From contig JAXMBK010000010.1 of NCBI GenBank assembly GCA_046349935.1, positions 62,001 through 126,000 on the forward strand: a stretch of 64,000 nucleotides of DNA, read 5' to 3'. The position numbers and the translations under genes were made by a program. The first letter of the stretch is position 1. The number at the start of each line of letters is the position of its first letter. This stretch comes from CAIXSC01 sp046349935 (lineage in GTDB: Bacteria; Planctomycetota; Planctomycetia; Pirellulales; Pirellulaceae). Positions 27,340 to 34,754 of this stretch are shown here, in pieces. Below the pieces are notes generated by a model. It saw only the letters and a list, made by a program, of their open reading frames with translations, did not search any database and was not told the DNA's origin.

Positions 27340-28380
27340 ATGAATCGCAAGGTGTTTTGGAAAGCAATGGTTGGACTGTTCGCCTTTGCCGTGACGATCT
27401 CGTCCGTCGGTGCGACTCACGCTTGGGCCGACGGCGCCCCCAATCACGGCGGGCTCAAGAAAGGGGAACGCATCGTGTTCCTCGGTGATTCGATCACCCA
27501 AGCCGGTGCGGGACCGAAGGGGTACGTGACGGTGGTGAAGGAAGCGATCGCGGGCCATCATCCCGACTTGGGAGTGGAGGTGATCGGTGCGGGGATCAGC
27601 GGCAACCGCGTCCCGGACCTCGAAAAGCGACTCGAACGCGACGTGCTGTCGAAGAAGCCGACGGTGGTCGTGATCTACATCGGCATCAACGACGTCTGGC
27701 ACTCGAAGAACGGCCGCGGCACGTCGAAAGAAGACTACCAAGCGGGGCTCAAGCGAATCATTGCAGCCGTCCAAGGCGGGGGCGCTCGAGTGATCCTGTG
27801 CACGCCGAGCGTGATCGGCGAGAAGACCGACGGCTCGAACGAGCTCGACAAGATGCTGGACGAGTACTGCGATTTGAGTCGCGGGGTGGCGAGCGAGTCG
27901 AAGGTCCAACTGTTGGATCTCCGCAAAGCGTTCCTTAGCCACTTGAAGCAGCACAATCCGGACAACAAGGACAAGGACATTCTGACCACGGACGGCGTTC
28001 ACTTGAACGATGCGGGGAATCGATTTGTGGCTCATCAGGCATTGCAGGCGTTGGCCGGTTCGGGCGGCGAACAGAAGTTGTTGCGGCACGTGGTGCTGTT
28101 CAAATTCAAGGCGGACGTGAACGAAGCGCAGGTGAAGGAAGTGGTCGACGCCTTCGCGGCACTGCCGGGAAAGATCGACGTGATTCACAGCTTTGAATGG
28201 GGGACGGATGTGAGCGTCGAGAACAAGGCGGCCGGCTTCACGCATGGCTTCCTGGTGACGTTCAAAGACGAGAAAGGTCGCGAGATCTACTTGCCGCATC
28301 CGGCCCACCAAGAGTTCGTGAAGCTGGTCGGTCCGCGGATCGAAAACGTGCTGGTGTTCGACTACTGGACCAGCAAGTAG
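27340..28380 (+). CDS. Secreted SGNH/GDSL hydrolase fused to a Dabb domain
   Basis: This 346-residue exported enzyme begins with a signal peptide (WKAMVGLFAFAVTISSVGATHAWA). Residues about 44-235 are a GDSL/SGNH esterase: FLGDSITQ with nucleophile Ser51, GISGNRV (Gly block), IGINDVW (Asn block) and DGVHLN with Asp218 and His221. Such enzymes deacylate esters or polysaccharide acetyl groups. Residues about 246-346 form a stress-responsive A/B barrel (Dabb): LLRHVVLFKFKADV, VDAFAALPG, HPAHQEFVKLVGP. The union of an acetyl-esterase with a ferredoxin-like Dabb domain is unusual. GGAG precedes the ATG. Confidence 0.88.
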   Translation: MNRKVFWKAMVGLFAFAVTISSVGATHAWADGAPNHGGLKKGERIVFLGDSITQAGAGPKGYVTVVKEAIAGHHPDLGVEVIGAGISGNRVPDLEKRLERDVLSKKPTVVVIYIGINDVWHSKNGRGTSKEDYQAGLKRIIAAVQGGGARVILCTPSVIGEKTDGSNELDKMLDEYCDLSRGVASESKVQLLDLRKAFLSHLKQHNPDNKDKDILTTDGVHLNDAGNRFVAHQALQALAGSGGEQKLLRHVVLFKFKADVNEAQVKEVVDAFAALPGKIDVIHSFEWGTDVSVENKAAGFTHGFLVTFKDEKGREIYLPHPAHQEFVKLVGPRIENVLVFDYWTSK

Positions 28381-28424
28381 TTCGCGCCGCGTGGATGGAA
28401 CTCGAGTAACCTGGAGCAGCACCG

Positions 28425-29096
28425 ATGACCGCTTCCCGATCCGGCTCGCCGTCGTCCGCCGACGCACGCTTTCAAGCGGCGCTCGGCGACGTCCAGGCCG
28501 GCGATTCGCAGCGGCTCGGTCAGCTGCTCGACAGTTACCGAAACTACCTGTACCTCCTGGCCTCGACGCAGATCGACGATCGCTTGCGGGCGAAAGTGAG
28601 TCCGTCGGACTTGGTCCAGGAGACGATGCTGGGGGCGTACCGCGACTTTCCAGCGTTTCAGGGGCGGACGGAGCGGCAGTTGGTCGCTTGGCTGCGACAG
28701 ATTCTGATCCATCGGCTGCACGTGTTCGTCCAGCAGCACATTTTGGCCGAGCGGCGTGATGCGCGACGCGAAGTGTCGCTCGACGACATGGCGGCCGCCC
28801 TCGCCCGCTCGTCCCAGAAACTGAACGCCGGCAGTCTGCTGGCCGATTCGGGACAATCCCCCAGCGCCGCGGTGATGCAGCGCGAGAACGCGGTGCAGTT
28901 GGCCGACCACCTGCAGCGGATGCGGGCCGATTATCGCGAAGTGATCGTGCTCCGCAACTTGCAAGGCTTGCCGTTCGAGGAGATCGGCGAGCGGCTGGGG
29001 AGGTCGAGCGGCGCGGTGCGGATGTTGTGGCTGCGCGCGATCCAGCAGTTGCGCGAGCAAATGACGCTCGACCCCGATGTGGAGAGCGAATCGTGA
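28425..29096 (+). CDS. ECF-type RNA polymerase sigma factor
   Basis: This 223-residue sigma-70 family protein has region 2 (SPSDLVQETMLGAYRDFPAF, about 65-84, core-binding and -10 recognition) and region 4 (LRNLQGLPFEEIGERLGRSS, about 165-184, a helix-turn-helix for -35 recognition). A linker of about 60 residues lies between them. It lacks regions 1 and 3, as in ECF sigma factors. Its stop overlaps the GTG start of the Ser/Thr kinase by four bases, so the two are translationally coupled. Sigma factors paired with kinases instead of anti-sigma factors are a known planctomycete arrangement, and the kinase probably controls this sigma factor (inference). Confidence 0.92.
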   Translation: MTASRSGSPSSADARFQAALGDVQAGDSQRLGQLLDSYRNYLYLLASTQIDDRLRAKVSPSDLVQETMLGAYRDFPAFQGRTERQLVAWLRQILIHRLHVFVQQHILAERRDARREVSLDDMAAALARSSQKLNAGSLLADSGQSPSAAVMQRENAVQLADHLQRMRADYREVIVLRNLQGLPFEEIGERLGRSSGAVRMLWLRAIQQLREQMTLDPDVESES

Positions 29097-31339
29097 GCGG
29101 CGGGGGCGGCGGTTCGAGTTCCGCGGAGCGGCGCGCAGGGGCGCCGCAGCGGGACGAGTCGCCCGGATTGCCGCCTGAGCTGCCGCCCGAATTGACGCCC
29201 GAGTTGGAAGAGCGCCTGTCGGCGCTGTTGGACGAGTATTTCCAAAGCCTCGAGCGGGGACAGCCGATCGACCCGCGGGAGCTGGCGGCGCGGCACCCGG
29301 AGTTGGCCGAACATTTGCGGGGGTACCTGAAGAGCATTGAGTTCTTGCAGGGGGCGGCGGTCGGATTTCGACCGTCGGGATCGAGCGAGTCGTCGGCCGG
29401 AGTCGACCCGCTGTTGTCGCGGCAGTTGGGCGACTTTCGGATTGTGCGCGAGGTGGGTCGAGGCGGCATGGGGGTCGTCTACGAGGCGTGGCAGGACTCG
29501 TTGAAGCGTCGCGTGGCGTTGAAAGTGCTCCCTTTCGCCGCGCTGCTCGACGCCCAACAGGTCGCTCGCTTTCGCCACGAAGCCCAAGCCGCCGCTCGAC
29601 TGCAGCATCCGCACATTGTGCCGGTGTACGCGGTGGGAACCGATCAGGGGCTGCACTTCTATGCGATGCAGTTCATCGACGGCGTGCCGTTGGATCGGGT
29701 GGTCAGCGAGCTCAAGCGGCGCGGCGGCAAACGACGCGGCGCGGCCGAGGCGGGCGAGGAGCTCGCGTCGCCCCTCATGTTGCCGCCGCCGTTTGCGAGC
29801 GGGCGAGTCGACAGCGAGTCGTATGCGCGGGAGGTGGCGGAGTTGATCGCGCCGGCCGCCGACGCGCTCGAGGCGGCGCACGAGTCGGGGGTGATTCACC
29901 GCGACATCAAGCCGTCGAATCTGATGGTGGGAGCGGAGCGTCATGTGTGGGTGACCGACTTCGGGTTGGCCCGCAATCGGGGCGACGTCGAGTTGACTCG
30001 GCCCGGCGATTTCGTCGGCACGATTCGGTATGTGAGTCCCGAACAGGCGCAAGGGCCGTCGCAGTTGGTCGACGCGCGCACCGACGTCTTCTCGCTCGGC
30101 GCGACCCTGTATGAATTGCTCACGCTGCATCCGGCCACGCGCGGGGAGACGTCGGCCGAACTGCTGCGGCAGTTGGAAGAGGGGCGGCCGTATCCGCCGC
30201 GCGCTTGGAATCCTGCGATCCCGTTCGACTTGGAGACGATCGTCCTGAAGGCGCTGGCGTATAGCCGCGAGGACCGGTATGGGACGGCGCGGGAGTTGGC
30301 GGACGACCTGCGGCGGTTTGCGGCGGGGGAACCGATCCGGGCGCGGCGGCCGTCGCTCGCCGATCAGGCGCTGCGGTTCGCTCGACGGCATCGCGTCGGG
30401 GTGTTGGCGAGTGCGGCGGCGGTCGGCGTGCTGATCGTGGGACTGGCGGCGACCACGATGACGCTGGCGTGGCAGCAACAGCGGCTGGAACGGGCGCTGC
30501 GTTCGGCGAGCGAGAGCTTTCAGCGGTACCGCAGCCAGTTGGCGGCGTCGCACCATCACTTGGCCATGTTGCACGAACAGCAGGGGGACGCGGGGGAGGC
30601 GGAGCGGTGGTACCGCGAGTCGCTGCGGCTGTACCGCGAGGCGCTTGACGAGTCGGCGGAGGGCGTAGGGCAAAGCGAGTTGCGGCAGGGGTATGCGGCG
30701 ACGCTGGGGGATCTGGCCGTGCTGCGCGAGGAGCTCGACCCGGCGGAAGCGGATCAGTTGTATGCCGAGGCGGCCGTGCTGCTGGCGGAATTGGTCCGGA
30801 CGGCGTCGGACGACCGCAATTTGGCGGCGGAGCTCGCGTTAAATAAGAGTAATCAGGGGGCCTTCTGGAGTCGTCAGGGGCGGCTGGACGATGCGCTCCA
30901 GGCGTTCGCCGACGCGGAATCGATTCTCAGGCGGCTGCACGATTCGGCGCCCAGCGACCGAGAAATTTCGCGCGATTGGGCCGTGACGTTGAACAATCTC
31001 GGAATGACTTATCAGAGGCTAAAACGGTACGACGAGTCGGAGAAGGTGTTTCGTCGATCGGCGGAAGTGCTGCCTGAGGAACAAGATGGAGACGGGAGGG
31101 CGGCGGCCGATTGGAGTCGTCGCGGCGGGATTTGGAACAACCTGGGGCTCGTGCTGCGAAAATTGGGGCGGACCGAGGAGGCGGCGCAGGCGTTCGACGA
31201 AGCGATCGTTTGGCAAAATCGGGCTTGCCAAGCCGCCCCAAATGTGGACAGATTTCGGAAGCTGTTAGAACAACATCGAGCGAATCGGGAAAAAGTAGAC
31301 CAAAAGGATGAACTCGAACCATCCTTGGGGATAGATTAG
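29093..31339 (+). CDS. Membrane Ser/Thr protein kinase with TPR sensor domain
   Basis: This protein is a Hanks-type kinase. Residues about 112-380 contain the Gly loop REVGRGGMGVVYEAW, the catalytic Lys in VALKVLPF, the HRD motif VIHRDIKPSN (about 268) and DFGLARN (about 288). A single membrane segment (VGVLASAAAVGVLIVGLAATTM, about 438-459) follows. The outward C-terminal region of about 290 residues consists of TPRs such as LNNLGMTYQRLKRYDESEKV. The assigned start is GTG 29093, overlapping the sigma gene stop (GTGA); it gives 748 residues. The Ser/Gly-rich N-terminus has a helical segment that may bind the sigma factor (inference). The LEPR-like gene starts six bases after its stop, so the operon has at least three genes. 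Confidence 0.9.
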   Translation: MSGGGGGSSSAERRAGAPQRDESPGLPPELPPELTPELEERLSALLDEYFQSLERGQPIDPRELAARHPELAEHLRGYLKSIEFLQGAAVGFRPSGSSESSAGVDPLLSRQLGDFRIVREVGRGGMGVVYEAWQDSLKRRVALKVLPFAALLDAQQVARFRHEAQAAARLQHPHIVPVYAVGTDQGLHFYAMQFIDGVPLDRVVSELKRRGGKRRGAAEAGEELASPLMLPPPFASGRVDSESYAREVAELIAPAADALEAAHESGVIHRDIKPSNLMVGAERHVWVTDFGLARNRGDVELTRPGDFVGTIRYVSPEQAQGPSQLVDARTDVFSLGATLYELLTLHPATRGETSAELLRQLEEGRPYPPRAWNPAIPFDLETIVLKALAYSREDRYGTARELADDLRRFAAGEPIRARRPSLADQALRFARRHRVGVLASAAAVGVLIVGLAATTMTLAWQQQRLERALRSASESFQRYRSQLAASHHHLAMLHEQQGDAGEAERWYRESLRLYREALDESAEGVGQSELRQGYAATLGDLAVLREELDPAEADQLYAEAAVLLAELVRTASDDRNLAAELALNKSNQGAFWSRQGRLDDALQAFADAESILRRLHDSAPSDREISRDWAVTLNNLGMTYQRLKRYDESEKVFRRSAEVLPEEQDGDGRAAADWSRRGGIWNNLGLVLRKLGRTEEAAQAFDEAIVWQNRACQAAPNVDRFRKLLEQHRANREKVDQKDELEPSLGID

Positions 31340-31345
31340 TAACGT

Positions 31346-32962
31346 ATGCGCCGATCAACTCCCAAATCGAAACCTCGCCAACCGGCCAGCCGCCCGCTGG
31401 CGCTCGAGTCGCTCGAAACGCGGCTCGCGCTGAGCGGCTTCGGCCTGCTTGAACCAGACGAGGCGTGGGAGAGGGGGCTCGAGCCGCCCTGCTGCGCGTC
31501 GATGTCGCGGTTTGAGCCGCAGTTCGAGCTGCGGTCGTCGCCGGCCGCTCGGACGACTGAGACCGTTCGGACGACTGAGACCGTTCGGACGACTGAGGAG
31601 TTGGTCGGCCCGGTGGTGTTGGTGCTGGGACGCCCCAGTGAGTTGCGACCGAGTGACCTGCGATCTGGCGAGCTGCGATCTGGCGAGTTGAGCGTCAACG
31701 TGATCCTGGTAACTCGAGTCGAGTTCGAGTCGCCTCGAGCGACAATGGGTGGGACGCCGCGGCCGGTCGGCGGGCTGCAAGACTCGTGGGGCAATCGCCC
31801 TGCGCCCGTCGGAGGCGAAGGCGAATCGCCGCTCGACGAACCACTCGACGAATTGCTTGATGCGCCGCCCGCCGCTCGGCTTGACCCGCCCCTCGACGCA
31901 CGGGTTGGTTCTCAAGTCGGCGCACAAGTCGGCGCACAAGTCGATGCGAAGGTCGGCGCATCGTTGGACATGCGGCCCGATTTGTCGCCGAACGCGCTTC
32001 CCGAGGCGAACCACAATTCGATCGCGGACGCGGGTCCGGTTTTGGGCGCCGATACGATGCGGTTGGAGTCGTCCTTCACGCTGTTGGCAGGCGACTTGTC
32101 GGCGTTGGTCGGTTGGGCCTCGCCGGGAGGAATCACCGAGTCGAATGCGACGGGGATGGCCGGCGAGTGGGAGTCCATCGGCTGGTCGACCAGTCCGCTG
32201 ACGGCGATGAGTCTGACGAGCGGCGAGGGGTGGTTGGAGGCGACCGAAGACGAACGGAGTGCGTTCCGCACGGACCCGTACGCAGACGGCGAATTTTGGT
32301 GGACGGACGAGGAAATCGCTGAGGGTGAAGCAAACGGCGAGTCGGAGATGGATGCCGATCCAGCGAATTCCGTCGGCGACGCCGCAGCGTCCGGAGCTGC
32401 TCGAGAGGGAGTGCGCCGCGAAGCCGGTCGTCGCGAGGCGGTTCGACGCGCCGCCGTGCGCGAGCGATCGCTGGGTGAGACAACTAAGCAGCAAGCGTCC
32501 GGCGGCGCCTCGACGCGGCGTATCGTTCGCGATCGTGCCGCGGTGGACGCGGACGGTTTCGTCGCCTTGTCATCGGCGCGTCACGACGCGCGGCGCGCCG
32601 AATCGAGTCGCAGCGAGCGGGTGGTGGAACGAGCTTGGGTGCGGATGGGCGCCATGGCCGCTCGCAGTCAATCGTTTGAAGTGGGAGAGGTGCGAGTCGC
32701 CGAAGGCGGCAAGCCGGCGCGCGGTTCGCACGCCATTTCGTGGTCGCGCCCCGCCGCCTCGCAAGCAGTATCCGCGCAGGCAGTATCCGCGCAGACAGTT
32801 TCCACGCAGGTAGTCTTCCCCGAGAACGCCCCTTCCGCCGCCGAGTCCGCGGAAGCGGAGGTCGACGAGTCGCCGTCGGCCACATCGAGCGGCTGGTGGA
32901 TCAAGTTGTTCGCCGGTCTGTCGGTCCTAGGCGTCCTCATCCGCCGCCGGTGGCAATCGTAG
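31346..32962 (+). CDS. Repeat-rich secreted protein with LEPR-like N-terminus and C-terminal membrane anchor
   Basis: No enzymatic domain is recognised in this 538-residue protein. Near the N-terminus LALESLETRLALSG (about 18-31) resembles the planctomycete LEPR-XLL motif (L-E-x-R-x-L-L-S) found on large exported proteins. The C-terminus has SGWWIKLFAGLSVLGVLIRRR, a membrane segment plus Arg cluster in the layout of sorting anchors. In between are low-complexity runs: TTETVR repeated, SELRPSDLRSGELRSGEL, LDEPLDELLDA, VGAQVGAQVDAKVGA and SAQAVSAQTVSTQV. The gene begins six bases after the kinase stop, which suggests it is a surface component or target of that signalling unit. The stop codon is supplied by the GTAG of a REP palindrome. 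Confidence 0.65.
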   Translation: MRRSTPKSKPRQPASRPLALESLETRLALSGFGLLEPDEAWERGLEPPCCASMSRFEPQFELRSSPAARTTETVRTTETVRTTEELVGPVVLVLGRPSELRPSDLRSGELRSGELSVNVILVTRVEFESPRATMGGTPRPVGGLQDSWGNRPAPVGGEGESPLDEPLDELLDAPPAARLDPPLDARVGSQVGAQVGAQVDAKVGASLDMRPDLSPNALPEANHNSIADAGPVLGADTMRLESSFTLLAGDLSALVGWASPGGITESNATGMAGEWESIGWSTSPLTAMSLTSGEGWLEATEDERSAFRTDPYADGEFWWTDEEIAEGEANGESEMDADPANSVGDAAASGAAREGVRREAGRREAVRRAAVRERSLGETTKQQASGGASTRRIVRDRAAVDADGFVALSSARHDARRAESSRSERVVERAWVRMGAMAARSQSFEVGEVRVAEGGKPARGSHAISWSRPAASQAVSAQAVSAQTVSTQVVFPENAPSAAESAEAEVDESPSATSSGWWIKLFAGLSVLGVLIRRRWQS

Positions 32963-32983
32963 TGGACCGCTCCGCCGGTCCAC
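32959..32983 (+). repeat. REP palindrome overlapping a stop codon
   Basis: GTAG at 32959-32962 is followed by GTGGACCG and CGGTCCAC arms around CTCCGC. The TAG of the preceding gene is part of the GTAG. Confidence 0.75.
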
Positions 32984-33016
32984 TCCCGCCCCCGCACAGT
33001 TGATGCGCCGATGCCC

Positions 33017-33137
33017 CCTCATCCCCGGCCCTTCTCCCCGCAGCGGGGAGAAGGGAGCACAATCCGCGCGTGTCGTTGCGCTTCAAACGACAGTGTTGCG
33101 CTACAAACGACAGTGTTGCGCCACAAACGACAGTCAC
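33017..33137 (+). repeat. Composite repeat element, copy 1
   Basis: The element starts CCTCATCCCC, then a perfect 27-bp palindrome (33029-33055, arms CCCTTCTCCCCGC and its complement around a single A). Three tandem 20-bp units follow (33075-33094, 33095-33114, 33115-33134) that differ only at two positions in the middle (GTTGCGC followed by TT, TA or CA). The same element occurs near 59.9 kb and 63.7 kb in the same orientation. It fills most of the 338-bp gap between the LEPR-like gene and the next gene; no gene is seen here. Confidence 0.9.
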
Positions 33138-33300
33138 CCGGCAATCCCGCGCATTTTCTTGTGACATCGGCCCTGGGTTCTCATCCTGTTAATCATAGGG
33201 ACGAATCGCGAGTCTCTCGGGGGCGGCGACGGCCGATCCCTGCTTTTCTTTCGGCTCGGTTTGATTGCACGACGCGCTAAGCGTCGAGGAAAGGGTTGCC

Positions 33301-33699
33301 ATGCGTAGCATTGGAATCAAAACGTTGGCGTGCGCGTTGGCCGTGAGCCTTATGGCGGGGTTGGCGGGAGCGGCCATGGCCTGCAATCGAGGCGGCGGCG
33401 GGGGGGCGTCGGCCGCTCGATCGGGCGGGATGAGTTCCAGCATGATGGGCTCGGGCGGCAGCATGTCGTCGATGAGTCCGCAGCAGATGGCCTACATGAT
33501 GGCGCAGATGCAGCAACAGCAGCAGATGGCGCTGGCCATGCAGCAGCAGCTCATCGCCGCACGCATGGCCGAGCTTCAGAAGCGCGAGGACAAGAAGCAG
33601 AAGCGCATCCAGTCGGCGCAGTCGCAGCGCGCTGAAATGGCGGCCGAAAAAGAACGCACTCGGCAACGCAATCTCGAAAAGCTGGCGGAACGCGAGTAG
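33301..33699 (+). CDS. Small secreted protein, Met/Gln-rich
   Basis: This 132-residue protein has a clear signal peptide (MRSIGIKTLACALAVSLMAG and on, cleaved near AMA). The mature part begins with a Gly run and a Ser/Met/Gly patch (GGMSSSMMGSGGSMSSM). A Met/Gln-rich helix (MAYMMAQMQQQQQMALAM) and a highly charged Lys/Arg/Glu helix follow to the end. The function is unknown. Met-rich sequences can bind copper, but nothing else supports that. ATG 33301 is preferred over 33265 because it starts the signal peptide and is preceded by GAGGAAAGG. Confidence 0.65.
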   Translation: MRSIGIKTLACALAVSLMAGLAGAAMACNRGGGGGASAARSGGMSSSMMGSGGSMSSMSPQQMAYMMAQMQQQQQMALAMQQQLIAARMAELQKREDKKQKRIQSAQSQRAEMAAEKERTRQRNLEKLAERE

Positions 33700-33735
33700 T
33701 GCCAGCAGGCGCGTATGCCGTCTCGCGGAACCCTC

Positions 33736-33794
33736 GCCGGTGGTGTCGCTTCGCTCAACCACCGGCTAATCGCTGTGAACCCTCCGGGTTCAGC
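33736..33794. repeat. Two adjacent REP-like palindromes
   Basis: The first has arms GCCGGTGGT (33736-33744) and ACCACCGGC (33758-33766). The second is GAACCC-TCC-GGGTTC (33777-33791) extended by GCTG/AGC. The TCC centre of the second matches the other REPs. They occupy the gap before fhcC. Confidence 0.6.
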
Positions 33795-33884
33795 CGTCCA
33801 ATTCCGCTGCCCGCGGTCGTCTCTCGACCCGCGCAGATCGGCTCGTAGTTGAGTACATTACGAGTGGAAGGAGGCCGCGAAGCC

Positions 33885-34694
33885 ATGTTGAGTTTGCTGT
33901 ATCAGGGACAGACGCAAGTGCCGGTCGAGGTGGAGGGGATCACGCCTGACGTGGTGCGTGCGTTGAGTTTAGCGGAGATTGAACGGCTGCCGGTCTACCA
34001 CGGCAATCGCCCTGCGACGCTGGGCGACTTTTTTCAGGTCCGCGGCGACGCGAGCGACGAGCATATCGAGTGGCTCGGCGATTTGCGCGGCGTCCATTGG
34101 CTTGGCGCGAAAATGAAGTCGGGGCGCATGGATGTGCGCGGGTCGGCCGGTCGGCACGTCGGCAGCGAATTGTCGGGGGGCGAGATTCACGTCGAGGGAG
34201 ACGTGAGCGACTGGGCGGGCGGCGAGATGCACGGCGGGTTGCTCCACATCCGCGGCAACGCGGGCCACTTGGTGGGCGCCGCTTACCGCGGCAGTCCGCG
34301 CGGAATGACCAAGGGGACGATCCTGGTCCACGGCAATGCGGGCAATGAGATCGGTCACACGATGCGGCGCGGTCTGATTGCGATCGGCGGCGAGTCGGGC
34401 GACTTGGCGGGCTTCAACATGCGGGCCGGCACCGTGCTGCTGGGCGGTTCGACCGGCATCCGACACGGCGCGGGGATGCGTCGCGGCACGATCGGCTTCT
34501 TGGAAGCACGTCCGCCGATGCTGCCGAGCTTTCATCGCGCGTGCCGTTATCGCCCCGAATTTCTGGGGCTCCTCCTCCGCCAAATCGCCCAATTGGGATT
34601 TCCTGTTCGCGACGAATGGCGCTCGGCGTCGTTCGAACTCTACAGCGGCGACCTGATTGAAGGCGGCCGCGGCGAAATCTTACTGCCGGCGTAA
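33885..34694 (+). CDS. fhcC: Formylmethanofuran dehydrogenase/formyltransferase subunit C-like protein
   Basis: This 269-residue protein belongs to the FhcC/FwdC family, right-handed beta-helix subunits with repeated turns. Repeated strings of the form G-x-x-x-G-x-E/N-x-G are visible: AGRHVGSELSGGEIHVEGD, GEMHGGLLHIRGNAGHLVGA, KGTILVHGNAGNEIGHTMRR and GTVLLGGSTGIRHGAGMRRG. In bacteria Fhc works in tetrahydromethanopterin-linked one-carbon transfer (formaldehyde oxidation to formate), known from methylotrophs and planctomycetes. The start ATG 33885 begins the conserved N-terminus, with GGAGG about 12 bases ahead. No other fhc, mch or fae gene is adjacent here, so the C1 genes are dispersed. 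Confidence 0.85.
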   Translation: MLSLLYQGQTQVPVEVEGITPDVVRALSLAEIERLPVYHGNRPATLGDFFQVRGDASDEHIEWLGDLRGVHWLGAKMKSGRMDVRGSAGRHVGSELSGGEIHVEGDVSDWAGGEMHGGLLHIRGNAGHLVGAAYRGSPRGMTKGTILVHGNAGNEIGHTMRRGLIAIGGESGDLAGFNMRAGTVLLGGSTGIRHGAGMRRGTIGFLEARPPMLPSFHRACRYRPEFLGLLLRQIAQLGFPVRDEWRSASFELYSGDLIEGGRGEILLPA

Positions 34695-34754
34695 CGGCCG
34701 CTGGCGCCTTCACGCCTCCGATTTGCCTCACGCCTCGTAACGGATTGTCGTTCC

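Noticed and set aside
27286..29469. Open frame of 727 codons on the minus strand opposite the SGNH and sigma genes
   Set aside because: Low-complexity Arg/Ser/Ala composition and no motif; the genes on the plus strand have clear family signatures.
33075..33134. Possible CRISPR array (three 20-bp repeats)
   Set aside because: Units are directly adjacent without spacers and no cas gene is present; they are tandem repeats inside a composite element.
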